Made by a program: the position numbers and the translations under genes | The notes under the pieces: generated by a model | The model's input: only the letters and a program-made list of their open reading frames with translations | The model's database searches: none | Told to the model about the DNA's origin: nothing | NCBI GenBank assembly: GCA_028023455.1 | Contig: JAQFVV010006313.1 | Location: 1,744,992-1,808,991 of the forward strand | Source: Epiperipatus broadwayi | Taxonomy: Eukaryota > Onychophora > Udeonychophora > Euonychophora > Peripatidae | Direction of reading: 5' to 3' | DNA length: 64,000 nt | Shown here: positions 11,564-25,200 of the stretch, one piece after another | Position numbering within the stretch: position 1 is the first letter of the stretch | Layout of the letters: every line of letters starts with the position of its first letter

Positions 11564-13250
11564 TGTGTGTAAAAATAAGAAATATAACTTTTCTCAATGA
11601 AGTCAATATCATTGTTCAATTCATTTTTTTTTTTTTTTTTTACATAGACAAGCAAATGTAGTATGAATATTTACATTTGCAGTCTTAATTTTTATGGAGA
11701 TGGCCAACCTAACAAACTATGCAACTAGAAACAACAGCAGTTTGAAACAGTTTCATTATTAATATTTCTTATTGACTTATATTTACTTATTCATAAGAAT
11801 TTTCAAATGAGTAGAAATAATCTATATCTTATGAAATTTCATTTTTAGATGTATAGAAAGAAATTGTTAATAAACATGAATTTCAGCTTTCTAATATATT
11901 CTCCATGCAGAATTTTAAAAATGCAATCAAAGCTATAAAGAAGTGATACAGAAAATAATTAAAATTTTACTTTTATACTATATATTTTGAATTTACTTTT
12001 TTTTGGAAAAACATATAAATGTAAAAAACTAGTTTTTTGTTTATCAAAATTTATTTAATAACCTAATTAACTGAACTGATAATGTAATGAAAAAAAATAG
12101 TATTAATTAAAAATAATAGTGATCTGTTTCTTTTTTGATAAACAAAAGTGCAGAGGTGATAAGAAGCATATATAAAGAACAGGTATAATTTTTAATACAT
12201 TTTGGTTTTTTGAGATAGAAAAAAGAAAAAGGAGACAACTAAATTTTTTGAACTTGGAAAAATAACTAATTCGGTTTAGTTATAAATTTATTTAATGCAC
12301 ATTGATTATATAAGCAATATTAACTAAGGCAATAAACCTATAGCATTTTCAATCGCACATGCTTTAGGTTTATTGCCTTGGTTTAGATATGCAAAGCATC
12401 TGAATTTCTCAATATAAAAATGTGCAATCTTTAAAAAAAAAAGTTAATTAGCTATTGTAAAATGTCTGAATAAAAAGCAAAAAAAAAAACCTAACCAGCT
12501 CCACAATTAGTATAAATTGACATCAACAGCTGCTTTAATTAAAAGTTCTATGGTAAAAAACTTCAATCAGAGAAATATTGTATTAAATTAAATTCTAATA
12601 GTAAAAAATATATATTATTAAACAAACCTGTAGATTTTTTTTTTTTTTTTTTTGGAAATGGTGAAACTTATATAAGAATATTGCCTAAGTAAACGCTATT
12701 TTGGATAAAAAAAATTGGTGGTGACAGTTGATATATATATATATATATAAATTTAATGAGCCATTCTAATTTATGAACAAAATAATTAATACTACAAAAT
12801 ATTATTCAGTATTTAATCTGATTATATATTAACTGTTGTAACATTGATAACTATTTCACATGAAGTTTCTCTACATATGGGAATATGGCCATTGATTATT
12901 GACCATTTGTTAAGAAAAGTTGATAAAGATTAAGTGATAATGAATGATTTCTATTATTAACATTAAATATTTGTCCTATCTACATTAATTTGTGCTTTTG
13001 CATTTTATAAAATCATAATATTCTTGAGTTCCATCTTTGGGAATTCAATTTGTTTAAGTAAATAAATGAGAATGCCCTTGATACATAAAATACTTTTTTC
13101 TTATTACTAGGAGTAGTTTGGTGAGTACTGATCATCATTCTTAGCTATAAAAACTTTTCCCACCACTATAATATAGTAATTAACATTCAAACACAGAGTG
13201 TAAATTGTAGTTGATTCAATACATTTCTTAAATCTATATTTGCTTCATTA
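11561..13250. other. AT-rich spacer
   Basis: No coding region is seen. It contains poly-T runs (11626-11640, 12637-12652), short TA tracts, and the near-perfect hairpin at 12326-12379 listed separately. Confidence 0.65.
12326..12379. repeat. Hairpin with 21-bp arms
   Basis: AAGGCAATAAACCTATAGCAT (12326-12346) is complementary to ATGCTTTAGGTTTATTGCCTT (12359-12379) with one mismatch around a 12-base loop. It could be a tiny MITE remnant or a structured RNA. I cannot tell which. Confidence 0.75.
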
Positions 13251-13255
13251 ACATG

Positions 13256-13340
13256 AAAGATTCAAATAAATATATATATATATTCAGTTTTCATATATAA
13301 GATTCAAATAAATATATATATATATTCAGTTTTCATACTA
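13256..13340. repeat. Tandem duplication of ~52 bp
   Basis: The block GATTCAAATAAATATATATA plus TATATTCAGTTTTCATA occurs twice in a row. Confidence 0.85.
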
Positions 13341-13467
13341 CTATTGAAGCTGTAAATATGGTTCTACATATTTGTGCTTTACTTTTTGTTAATTATATAA
13401 TTACTAATACAGGTTTGAACCCAACTCACCTGTAATTAGCAACAGTAACTAGTGATAGGTGATAGTG

Positions 13468-13470
<3 letters not shown>

Positions 13471-13555
<85 letters not shown>
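13471..13555. repeat. (TA)n microsatellite
   Basis: About 85 bp of pure TA, directly before the candidate TIR element. Confidence 0.95.
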
Positions 13556-13559
<4 letters not shown>

Positions 13560-14106
13560 GGGTATCTTTTTATGTAGCAGATAGGTTCCACAGAAAACCC
13601 ACATTAAAAAATTGCACAAAAATACACTTAACCTACCTTGAAAAATGTAGGATAGGTTTAAAAATTTTCAAAAATTGCATAAAAGCAAAACAACTACTTA
13701 AAATTACTTTAAAATTTGCATAAAAATTAATAAGGAAATAAAGTATGATTAATAAAAAATTTCAAATATTTGAAAAAAATTGATACAAGACAAACTTTTT
13801 TTACTTTTTTTAATTAACTATTTAATTTTATTCAAAACAATATGTTTTATGTGTAATTTATTTTACATTTTTTACATATTTTAATCATGATCACTATTTG
13901 ACAATATGTGGTTCGTTTGTGAACTGGTAAGACATCAGATTCATCACAAGAGGAAATACAATTAGCATCAACTTCACCCTAGTGCTTTGTTAATGGTTTT
14001 CTGTCAACAATGTAATCAGTAATTAAACTTTGAGATGATAATTTTACAAATTTTTTTTGCAGCTTGCAATATCCAGAGTGCTATGTCTAGTTTTTAGAGA
14101 GTACAC

Positions 14107-14108
<2 letters not shown>

Positions 14109-14200
<92 letters not shown>
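14109..14200. repeat. (TA)n microsatellite
   Basis: About 90 bp of TA with a single phase break near 14161. Confidence 0.95.
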
Positions 14201-14203
<3 letters not shown>

Positions 14204-14242
14204 TTCTATGAGTGTGTTAATAATGATTAATGGTTAAATTTT

Positions 14243-14377
14243 CTTTTAAACACATGGATAAACTTATAGACAGAAAAAAGTTACAAGTAAAAATATTTAA
14301 AAACTTTTTAAGTAGAAATTAAATGTTCTTAACTATTTTTACTTGTAACTTTTTTCTGGTTAAAAGTGTATCCATGT
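14243..14377. repeat. Palindromic repeat
   Basis: CTTTTAAACACATGGATA pairs with TATCCATG after AAAAGTG, and CAGAAAAAAGTTACAAGTAA pairs with TTACTTGTAACTTTTTTCTG. The arms are about 55 bp with a short AT-rich centre. Confidence 0.75.
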
Positions 14378-14810
14378 ATATATGTGTATAAAAGAAAATA
14401 TAAACATACACATACATAACACAGACATACAAATATTTAGCTCTCATTGGAATTTAGTTCAAAAGTTGTGTCATTAACAAAAAATAATTTCCCAATTGAT
14501 TAGAAAGTTGAAGACTTTCTCGAATTATTTTTCCTGTGAAACAACATGTTACACTTCTGTTTCATTATCTTTTTCTAAAACTTTTATGATATCTAAATTT
14601 ATTTCCAAACTTTTCCCAACAGGCATTTAAAGTATATAAAATTTAATGCATGTGTATAAAATGGAGAAATCCCAATTTTAAATGAAATATAAACTTCTTT
14701 ATTGCATAAAAGAAAACTGTATAAAAATATATGAAGAGGAAACGTGGATCGCATAAATTCAAAACCGCATTAAAAAATTCCATACATAAAGAGACCCAGG
14801 TGTGTATATA

Positions 14811-14905
14811 TTGTGCTGGTCAAAATTGGGTATTCATTCAACAAGACCAATAATCCAAGCAAAAGTACATCGAATCCAACCATACACAAGATATAGATGT
14901 CAGGG
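14811..14905 (+). repeat. Inverted repeat pair, left member
   Basis: It matches the reverse complement of 18180-18285 over about 95 bp. Shared blocks include AATCCAAGCAAAAGTACATC and GGTCAAAAT...TTCATT. It may mark the ends of a 3.4-kb element or be two copies of a dispersed repeat. Confidence 0.6.
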
Positions 14906-15289
14906 GAATGTTATTATAAAAAAGATTAGTATTTAATCATAATATAAATTAATGAAATATAAATTATATAAGATATTATAATATTGATCATAAATATACT
15001 ACCACCTATTATGAGATGGGTGACAGTTAATATACAAGATTGGGTTCAAACCCATACTAGTGTTGATGACATTGGCACTAGGTGAAGCAAAAATATGTAC
15101 TATATTTCCAGCTTCAATATATATATATGAATCTAAATACATCTCTACAAATTCTAAATATTTATGGTAAATTAATTATAAAAAGGGAATTTGTTTTTTT
15201 TATGAATATCAAAAAAAAAAAATTCTTTATGCCCATTTATTTGTGTATATCAAAAAAAATTAATTTTTTATGCCATTTATTTGTGTGTG

Positions 15290-15345
15290 TATATATATAT
15301 ATATATATGTGTAGAATAAATAAATAATCTTATATATATATATAT
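15290..15345. repeat. Short TA microsatellites
   Basis: Two TA runs are separated by GTGTAGAATAAATAAATAATC. Confidence 0.8.
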
Positions 15346-15520
15346 AAATTAAAAAAATTACTAATAATTTTTATAAAATAAAATGGACATTTAAGTCACA
15401 TAATGTAGTCATTAAGTCTTGTAATCTTGGTGAGTAGTATCATTCTAAAAAATGTATAAAATGTTATAAATACCAAAGATTCTTTAATTACATTTTATTT
15501 GGCTAATTGATCAGTCTTTC

Positions 15521-15612
15521 CATACCATATATGGGAATGTAGGTCAATTTTCTTAAATTTCACTTTCCTACTGATTGCTGTTTTTATACCATATATGAAA
15601 ATGTAGGTCAAA
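15521..15612. repeat. Direct duplication, ~66-bp period
   Basis: ACCATATATGGGAATGTAGG and ACCATATATGAAAATGTAGG occur about 66 bp apart, both followed by TCAA. Confidence 0.7.
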
Positions 15613-18179
15613 TTAGAATCTCAAACAAGTGTACTGAGTTTGAAACAAAGGCTGGTAGGAATTTAATCAAATTAACATCTAAACAAAAATGTAATGTAAA
15701 CAAAAGATCATGTCCAGTTTCTAGATATGTGCGAAATGAATCAAATATATTTTCTTAAGGCAGCAATCTTTAAATATTTGCATTATGTATAAAAAGCTAA
15801 ATTGTTGGTTATCAGATATTCTTGTTCTAGGTTTTATATCAGACTGCTAACATAATTTCATGCTAGTTTAATTTGTGAAATAAATAATGTTGGGTAAAAG
15901 AAGTGGCTGTTTGCTTTCCTGTACCTCTGGGACTCTCATCTCCCCACTCATGATGCTTAAGCCCAAAGCATCTGGACCAAATTTAATGAACTGTTCAAAG
16001 AAGATGATTGCCTGTAAGTGAACTATAAATCTCTACCAATGCTTGTTACCAGCCAAAAACAGTACATGATCATGATCCATCTATTGCCTGAGTCATGTCA
16101 GCAAATTGGATAAGGTAAAATGTCTACATTTCTGTCAACTAGTGAACTCTTATTTAGTATAAATTTTATTTAAAATTATATTGTAAGACTTTTTTTATTT
16201 AATTCTTAAAATCTATTTTGTAAAATTAAATAATATCTGCACAATTTATTCTAATTCTCTATTAAGTTCTTAAATTTTGGTGTGGCAATTTAGATTGAAT
16301 TTTATTTTCTCTTGGTTTGTATTTTTATTTATTCTTAAAATGCCAAGTTAGTATCCAACCCAGCGAGTAAGTTTAACCTTCGCTGCTAAATAGTTTCTCC
16401 TGTTAAATAGGGGGAGATGTAAATTTATTTTAAGGTTAATTATTATAAACTCATTTGGTTTTATACCGATTATTTTATATAATGATGTTTACTTTTAAAT
16501 GGCAGGTAATGCTTTAATGTCTGTACTTAGCTATCCTAATTAATTATAAAGTCAATCCTTATCTAATCATTGAAATATGTTTTACCAATTTATTTAATTA
16601 AATCTCAAGAGAAGTGAATTTAATGTATCACCTGTCTATGTGTGATCTATGATTTTATTTTGTAAATTAATATAGTAAGTTATACATGCATTGATCGCTT
16701 ATAGAAATGTAAGAAGATGTTTTAGAAGTGTGGGAGAAAACAATCTATTCCTTTAGTCTTTATATTCTAATCCATTTTCTATTTTCTTAGATATTAGTTG
16801 ATCACCCGTGATTGGTTTGTGTTCAGGAATTCCATTACGCCAGATAGAATACTATTTTAAACAAGTATTTATTAGTTTATCGTAGCCATTAGTGGTATGG
16901 ACTATCTATATATTGTGTTATTGAGGTATCATTACAATCGTTTAATTCATTGCTTTCCTTGCTTTTCCATACACTGTGGGATCTTCAGAATGCCTGGACC
17001 CAATCCACATTATCCCTCTCAAAGTATATGCTTTTCTTTCTAGGTATCTCTTCACGCACTTCTAACGGATACATGTATAGAAAATATAAATAAACCGTCC
17101 CAACATGCTATCTTGTGCCAACCATTTTTAGAGATATGTTCTTGGCCATCATGCAGACATATTCTCAACTTTGTGCAAATATGACAAAGCCACCCAGAAA
17201 GTTTTAAGTGACCTCATTCATATATACGATTGTAAATTGTACTGTAATACCGCCTTTATTATTATTAATTTATTTATACACTTTAAACGTTATCTGTAAG
17301 CCTATATGCTTTTCACCACACATTCTATTTAATTCTTTAGGTCAGATTATATAATTGCTGATATTTTAGGCTGAACCATCTTACCCCCGCCCATTTAAGC
17401 GATATATACAATGTTATAATCAAATCCGTTAGTGTGAATTCTTGGTGTCTGGATAATGTTTAAGATGTAATTTATTATTGCTTATTCAATCAATTTATCC
17501 CATAACTTTGGCATATTAACCACACCAACCATATATATATATATATATATTAAGCGCAAACACCAATTATATATATATTAACCGCACCAACTAACTTTTT
17601 TATATTAAAACAAATATTTTATATACTTATGTAACATCACAAATGATCTATTTAATTAATCCAAAGAAGCGCATAATTGCAAATGAAATCATAGTCAAAT
17701 TTGTAATAATAATTGTACAGACATACTACACACATATCTTTTGTTTTATTTATAATCATTAAATTACCACATTTAATCATTTAATTAATAAATTTATATT
17801 ATGTCATTTCTCTGTATTACAGTATTTTTCATTCATTGCCGGAATCTCTAGTATTAATTATTTGATTGTGTTATATGGTTCCCTAATTAAATGAGATTTT
17901 ATTTAGTATTATTATTTAAACTCCCTTTTGTTTAATGTTGCCTTGAATATTATTCCCGTTCTGATTACTAAATAATATTAAGCAATAGTATGTACCGTTC
18001 TTTAATTGTTATATTCCGTATAAATTATTAATTAATTATTTGAATATATTATTGATTTCCAAGTGTCTGTGCTCACCCTGTTCTCATTGCTGCAACTGAA
18101 GTAATGGAAAACTTGTAATATCCTCATAAATGTTGCTCATATAGCCATAGGCCCTGGAGCACAGGCAAATAGGTTAATG
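15613..18179. other. Unclassified, slightly less AT-rich segment
   Basis: This stretch is visibly richer in G+C than its surroundings at 15900-16130, 16790-17220 and 17340-17450. No long open frame is present. A donor-like CTGTAAGTG occurs at about 16012. At 17520-17600, motifs of the type TTAACCACACCAACCA recur, interleaved with TA tracts. On the minus strand these read TGGTGYGGTTAATAT, similar in style to the primer-site repeats at 47.7 kb. It could be an eroded retroelement or non-coding host DNA. Confidence 0.3.
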
Positions 18180-18285
18180 TTAAGTACTGTTCCTGACTTA
18201 TGTATCTTGCACATGCTAGATTGATGTACTTTTGCTTGGATTCTAGGTCTTATTTAATGAACACACGATTTTGACAGGTACAGTA
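18180..18285 (-). repeat. Inverted repeat pair, right member
   Basis: Partner of 14811-14905, in reverse orientation, with GATGTACTTTTGCTTGGATT as the best conserved block. The flanking 18060-18180 is relatively G+C-rich and is not matched at the left copy. Confidence 0.6.
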
Positions 18286-18289
18286 TACA

Positions 18290-20010
18290 GTTACAAAAAG
18301 ATGGAAGTCTGTATAAATATTTTATAAATGATCTAAGTTACACCATTTTATCATTTATATTGAAATATTATTATCATAATTTTCAATTGTTTTCAGTCTC
18401 CTATACAGTAAAAATCTCATCACCTTTAAACAATTTCCCCTAAGCCATAGCATTTCTCCTTTATATGTTATCAACAAACCTTTTTACTTTATCCATTCAT
18501 TTATATGTTGTTATTTTTCTGGTCTTTTACTCTCTTGGAATAAAGTTTATAACTTCAATTGTCTGTCTATTGTCATCATTCACATCGATATGTGAGGTCA
18601 TTTAATTTTTAGCTATGTCGATGACATTTGTTTTCTCACTCTAGAATTATGCATTTGATTATTTCCTGTTAATGAAAACAATACAATCTCTTCCCACTTA
18701 GCTTATTGGTGTGAAGTCTTTGTATTTCTTTTTTATTTATAGATGATCAAGTCTTAAATTAGTAAGAACTGATAACAAATTTATTAAAAACTTTTTATTT
18801 TCAAATATCTAGGTTGTTTTTTTTTTTTTGGTATCACTTTATATATATGAGAAATGTGTTTTCCCAAGTTAGTTAATTTCATACATTTAATTTCCACCCG
18901 TAATAATAATTGATTAGTGGATTTATAGAACTTTTTCTAATTCATGATTTTTTTAATTTTCTTTATTAAACATTAATTGAGTTATTTAGTATTTATCTTT
19001 AGTTCTATTTTATTTATTTCATCTAATACTTCTTGAAACTATTCCCGAATCCCTGAAACATTATTTGCATAACAATCACATTAACTGCAAAATATAAATG
19101 ATATAAGTAAACGCCTTGTTTTTTATTCTATTTTATTCTCATAATTTAACTTCATAAATTATTTTCTTATAAAATTATTATAAAATATTTTCAATTATGA
19201 AATTTCCCTGTTATACATCCTAATTAGTATAAATTTTCTTAATGTCACCATGTAATCGAATCACTATTGTGTGTGTTGTTAAATATTCTTTAGAATACGA
19301 CATTTTGAGACACTTCTTTATATCTCAAATGTATAATCTCTACTGAAATGATTGTACAATTATATGTGTGTTTCCAAATCATACTGGCAATTAATAGTTA
19401 TTGGTTCTGCCTCCTGCCAATTCTTTAATAAAACCCACTGTAATAAATTCATTTTAAAATCTATCATGTTCTATTAATCGTTTGAATATAAAATTGATAT
19501 AGTCTAACTGTAATTATTTTGCTAAATATTCCATATAGGACTAAAGAAAACTGATAAATCAGTCATAGCTAATATTCTCTTTATTAAATTTTAAAATATC
19601 ACTATTACGACTACATTCTTCCATTAAATTGTTACATCTCTAACATTTAAAATAATGGTACAAAGTATGGTATTATTTTTTCCATTCATTTATTTGGTTC
19701 TTTTATCAATAATTATATCAATTTCTTAAACCCTTACCTTTTTTATAGATTTAATTACATGTTTTTTCTCTTCATTTAACATGCTTGACTATAAGCGGAT
19801 ACTACAACAGTTACTGACTTTTCTGGTTTTTTTAGTTGTTTTTATTTCTACATATTTTTTGTAGAAATTTTTCACTCATTTCATTATATTTCTTTTTTAA
19901 AAAAATATATTTTCATCTCTTCTTTTTATAGATGAAACAATTTTCCTTCTAATACAAACATATTTTATCTCTTAGAAATTTTTATCCTCTTCTGTTTTTT
20001 TATTTTTCAG

Positions 20011-20060
<50 letters not shown>

Positions 20061-20510
20061 GTACGTGTGTGTGTATGTGTGTGTGTGTGTCTGTACATTT
20101 TCATTATTAATGCTTTTTCATATCATTTAACGGAATTACACATTTTTAATTTTTCTGAATAGACCACTTTTGAAAATTTTTCTTTTTCTTTTTTACTTTA
20201 TACCTGTGTTGTCTCAATTTAAAAATTTACTAATGAATTGCTGATTTTGTACTTACTATTTTTGTTCCAATTTTTAGTAAAGAATCATTTATTCTCTTAC
20301 ATTGATATCAGTTATGTATAAACAAGATTTGAAATCTGCCAAAATTTTAAAGAATGAACAAATTCAAATTTTCATTTATTGGAGGTGCTTTTTACATTAG
20401 GAATATCAACGGTTAATATTATTTTTCTATAGTTTTTTTTATTTTTCCAGATTTACATTAACATTATCCTATACCTCACTAACCGAGTTTCTTTTCTAAT
20501 GTTGTTAATT
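18290..20510. other. AT-rich spacer
   Basis: No gene is seen on either strand. It contains pyrimidine-rich stretches and one compound (TA)n/(TG)n microsatellite at 20012-20091. Confidence 0.65.
20012..20091. repeat. (TA)n/(TG)n compound microsatellite
   Basis: A TA run passes through GCACGTACG into TG repeats. Confidence 0.9.
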
Positions 20511-20559
20511 AGAAACTTTACATTCTTGAAATATATATATATATAAATTTATTTAGAAA

Positions 20560-21082
20560 GCCTTATTTCAAGCTCAAAATGGACAAAATAAGAAGCAAAA
20601 ACATGATAAATCACCTATTAGGATTTGTGTTCCATATGTAAAAGAAACTATAGACAGTATTGGGCGTGCATTAAAAAAGTTATAATATAAATACAGCGTT
20701 TTCTACTCATCAAAATATCAGCAATATAATAACCAAGCCTAAGGATTCAATCCCTCTTGAATCTCATGGTTTTTATCAAATCTCATGTAAAAATTGTAAA
20801 GCTTCTTACATAGGTATGAGTAATCGTCACATCAGTGTTAGGAGAGATGAACATGCTAATGCAGTTAAACAACATTCATCATCATCAGTACTCTCACTCC
20901 ATATTATATTTTCAGGTCAAATAATTGACTTTTCTAGTACCAGGTTCATATCCAGATGTGATAATCTCCACCAGTGCAAAACTAGAGAAGCCATTGAGAT
21001 ACTTAAAAGACCAGATTGTATCAATAAACAAGATGATACATGCAAACTTCCTCCTATTTGGAAAGATTTTTTTAAAAATTAA
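20560..21082 (+). pseudogene. PLE B: end of RT and GIY-YIG endonuclease
   Basis: Frames run from an RT C-terminal block (RICVPYVKETIDSIGRALKK near 20620) through the linker HGFYQISCKNCKASYIGMSN (20770-20825), with both endonuclease cysteines and the YIG motif. They continue into the open frame at 20816-21082, which has HISVRRDEHANAV and REAIEILKRPDC near its end. This is the GIY-YIG nuclease that nicks the target. At least one frame change lies between the RT block and the nuclease. The nuclease itself is open from YIG to its stop. The ATG at 20816 is internal, not the true start. Confidence 0.8.
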
Positions 21083-21183
21083 AACATTCTTAATTTAACA
21101 TTTTTCTATTGGTGGAACTTTAATGTTTTTTAAATCAGTGATTGTAATTCCTCTACAACCGACATTCTAACTTTTAACATCCA

Positions 21184-21216
21184 GTAGATGACTTGTGTGA
21201 TCATGTCGAAACGAAA
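21184..21216 (+). ncRNA. Hammerhead-like core of PLE B (degenerate)
   Basis: GTAGATGA, a weak hairpin (CTTG-TGTGAT-CATG), then TCGAAACG gives the order core 1, stem II, GAAA core 2 of a hammerhead ribozyme. The first core differs from CUGAUGA at the first bases. Confidence 0.4.
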
Positions 21217-21299
21217 CATCGTATATTAATATTTAAATTTTTTAACATGGATGAACCCGCAAAATACGTATTTTCTATATATTAATAAAAGTATAATCC

Positions 21300-24200
21300 A
21301 AATTTTCCTGAATTTTTATTTGAATGCTTTCATGTTTGTTTTTGGATTAGAATTATTTGAAGAAAGAATTTATAATATATTACTTTCTCTCTCTCTCTCT
21401 TTTTTTTTTTTGCGAATTTCATCATTCTGTATTCGTCTGATTTCTATCAACATCATCAAATTTGTTCATAACATTTTCATCATTCAATCATTTTCCAACT
21501 CTGACATTAAATATTGCCATGAAAATTTTAAAATACTTTATGATCTGACCAAAAACATTTTAAGTGTATGTAAAAATCTTCTATTTTCTTTGTCACAATG
21601 TAAACTTATTAGGACAAAAATTGACTATCAACATTTGATATCTTTGATTAATTTGAATTATTAATTTTGCCATTCTGTCTGATTTCTCATCAATGTCCAC
21701 AGAGATGTATTTTTTTTAATTTATAATAAATCACATCCTGTTTACATTTTTAATATTTGTCGCTTATTAAAATACATGTTCCCTTTACAAAAAATAACTA
21801 TGATTTCACAATATTCAACAATAAACCATTAATATTAAACTGTTTTTTCTAAATCATATTATTTTTCTTCACTTGAAATTGGTCTGTATTTGAAGGTGGG
21901 AAATAGTCTCATCATTGAATTGCACTCTAGATTCACAATCATAATATTCTTAATACCACCTATCTTCAGTCACCAATCACTGCTTTCCACTGATGAAAAA
22001 TACGGATTAATGTTTAATTTTTTATCTGATCATCACCAGTTATTATCAATATCTAAAAAATAATTTTCATTAACACATATTCATAATTTCTCCAAAAAAA
22101 ACCTCAACTGATGATTCATTTACAAATTATCAGACAACTAAAAAGAAAAAAAATGTGACATTTTATGGCCTCAAGCACAGACTTGGAAAAAGCTTTAAAA
22201 ATGCCATATTATCTGATATGTGTTGATGAGTAGTCTACCCATATTTAATTCCCACGAAAATAATCACATAATAATAACAGCTACAGTGATAAATCTTATA
22301 GAATAGATATCAAGAATACCCACTGTTCAGTTTAAGTCTAAATCAGGAATCTTAAGGGTCTCTTATAGTGAAGTGAAAACCCTTGCATCCAATTATATGT
22401 ATCACTGATTTGCCAAATCATCGTCATTATACAGCAATTGAATATCAAATTGAAGAAACTCAAATTTGATATAAAATATTTTAATAAAAGAATTAGACCA
22501 AAAGTGATTCAATAAATTATGGAAAGTAAAATTGAATAAAACAAAAGTTTGTAATAGACCTGTAGTAAATTGACTGAAAATAATATATACATTTTTTAAA
22601 ATAGTAAGAAATAAATTAAGACAAAATAAAGCATCCGATATTTTTAACAATGAGAGTAAATTAATTTTATATGATATAAAATAATGTATCAAAATAAGTA
22701 AAAATTATGAAGAAAATAAACTTGATAAAATGATGATGATGGCTGGACATCCATCTACCTATTTTAGATGATTATAAAAATATAACGAAGATTAAAACTT
22801 ATCATTATAAAAAAGAATTACAAAAAATCATATAAAGTGATATTGATATGAAATTGTTAAAATAAATAAAACTGGTTATCATAGTACAATGTCACAGTAA
22901 TTGATAATTATCATCAACTGTAACAAGAAATGAAGGGAAAAAAATCTAAACGAAGGATGAATTAAAAGAAGTAATACAAAACGTTTAAATAAAATTTAAA
23001 TATAATTAATATTGGAAAGCAATACAAAATTCTGGTAAAAAACATCATAAAAAAATTAAAAAATAAATTTCAGATGAAAAAAAAAAATAGAACTAGCAAA
23101 AAAAATTGATAAAATGTCATATAGAATGGGATCAAAATATTTTCGTATAGAAGAAAAAATAGAGTAGAAAACTGAAAATACCATTATATAGAAAATATTT
23201 AAAAAAAAATGAAAGGAATAATACAAGAATTTGAAGATGAGATTTAAAAACATATCTAAACTTTAGCAATTAATGTGGATGGCAAAAATTTAAAAACAAA
23301 GTAGACTGTGGTTATGTTATTCAAGAGAAATAGACTAATAAATTTCATGAAAGAAGACAAAGCACATTAAATATCAATTATCTATTGGAAAGGGATTGAA
23401 TAACAGTGAAATAAATAACTTAATGACTATGCATATCATTGGAGAAGAATAGGTAAAATCCTGTTAAATTCTAAATAATATGATTTTTTACATTGTATAT
23501 ATTCACTAATAAAAAAAAAAATGTAGCAGCACAAAAGCATAATTTAAAACTTGCTTCGTGGAAATGGTAGAATCGACTGATATATACCACAATCACATAT
23601 GAAAATTATAAACAGGCAATCATGGATAACTTCTGGAGTGAGGAAAAACAAAAAAAAAGTCTCAGATATCTCAAAGATAATATAAGACTGGAGTGAAGAA
23701 ACTTACACACAATTATTTAAAAGATATTAGTTATACCTAAAAACCTTATCTTCTTTTCTCTCTCCCTCTTTCTTTCTGCCTAAGAAAACCATAACATAAG
23801 GATCATTTGACAAAATTTTCAAAGGCAAATTGAACATATTATGATAACTGCAAATAAAAACATTATTGAAGTGACTATATAGAACAATCTATATTGAAAA
23901 AAAAAAACAGATAACCGAAAAGATCAAAGAAATAATAGGAGAGTGAAAAAATGTGATAACATTTCTTCAGTAAATATCATGATTAAATGAGAGAAAAATG
24001 AAAAAACCATTCTCTTCCATCCACCAAAATTTAATTAAAAAAATAATTTGATTTTCTCAGTAGTATTAATCTAACAAATACTTATTATATGAATACAGAA
24101 ATATGGTAAAGAAAAAATACAAAAGATTTTCACTTGAAGTCATCTTTAAAAGTTAAGATATATTCACAATCAGGAACACCATATCATTAAGAGGTTCTTT

Positions 24201-25075
24201 CATTCAAAACAAAATTTCAATGGTCCTAATCTCATGACCAGAGGTGACCTGAGGATAGTGTGATGGTGGAAGATTTCACATTTATCAAGACCTGTGCCTG
24301 CATTACTTATGTATTTTGCAAAAATAAAAAATATATAACATTTTATCATATACCAAATGAAATTACATTTCCTTTTTTTCCAAAACTCCATAATTTGTAA
24401 GCCATATAATAAATATCATATATAAAATAATGTAATTGTTGAAACACTGATTATGCAATAATGCACATTTTTAAATTACATTGTTTAAATGTCTTGCAAT
24501 GTTCTGGTCATGTTAATGTGAAATCAGCTCTTTGTTAGTATTTTTATGTATTGATTACAATTTTCAAAATTATAATATAAAAATAGGATTGTTATTATCT
24601 GATTTACAATAAAACTCAAATATTGATTCAAAGTTATTTTTGTAATAAGTAATTATTTGTACATTATAAATACAAATTTGTACGTAATTTTGATGCATCT
24701 ATATTTGCAAGGAGGATAATTTATTTTTAAATGTCTAAATGGTTTTATCGTGGGAAAAAATACCCACCCACCAAAGAAATAAAATTAGTTAATTAGAAGT
24801 AAGTAAATTTTATATAAATTTGTTTGTCAAAAGACACAATAGAAAATTAAAAAAATATTATTTACAAGTTTCCTTTTTATTTACATACTAATTCTCTTGA
24901 TTTTTGTGGCCACAATGTAATAAATAACAATCAGTTTTAACTAGGTTGACTCAAACCAACATATTAATTAGTTCAAAATAATTATTGCTTTTAACTATGG
25001 GACCAATCTAGCCTTACATATTTTTAAAATTATTCCTCCCTATTGAGACTTTTCACAAATTTTATTTTTAAATAT
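21300..25075. other. AT-rich spacer
   Basis: No convincing gene is seen. The 137-codon plus frame at 21251-21664 begins in the PLE terminus and crosses a TC run, so it is unlikely to be real. The minus frames at 22402-22692 and 23056-23253 are AT-rich and show no domain. A (GAT)-rich block at 22725-22760 and TC runs at 21389 and 23757 are present. Old LINE sequence could lie here but I cannot show it. Confidence 0.55.
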
Positions 25076-25079
25076 GCAT

Positions 25080-25104
25080 ATTTCTCTCTCTCTCTCTCTC
25101 TCTC

Positions 25105-25197
<93 letters not shown>
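25080..25197. repeat. (TC)n then (TA)n microsatellite
   Basis: About 26 bp of TC is followed by about 88 bp of TA. Confidence 0.95.

Positions 25198-25200
<3 letters not shown>

Larger units (their letters stand above)
13556..14801. mobile_element. Candidate 1.25-kb TIR element
   Basis: ACCTGGGTATCTTTTTATGTA at the left end is nearly the reverse complement of TACATAAAGAGACCCAGGT at the right end. Inside are a long (TA)n (14109-14200) and a palindrome (14243-14377). No transposase is seen, so it would be non-autonomous. The (TA)n to its left hides any target duplication. The call rests on about 20 bp of terminal similarity. Confidence 0.35.
20520..21290 (+). mobile_element. Penelope-like element B, 3' end
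   Basis: This copy holds the C-terminal part of a PLE polyprotein on the plus strand and the element's 3' terminus (GGATGAACCCGCAAAATAC at 21248). It is the same family as copy C at 62.4-64 kb, which it matches base for base over long blocks. It is 5'-truncated at about 20520, next to a short TA tract. Confidence 0.85.

Noticed and set aside
21251-21664. 137-codon plus-strand protein
   Set aside because: It starts in the PLE terminus, crosses a TC microsatellite and shows no domain.
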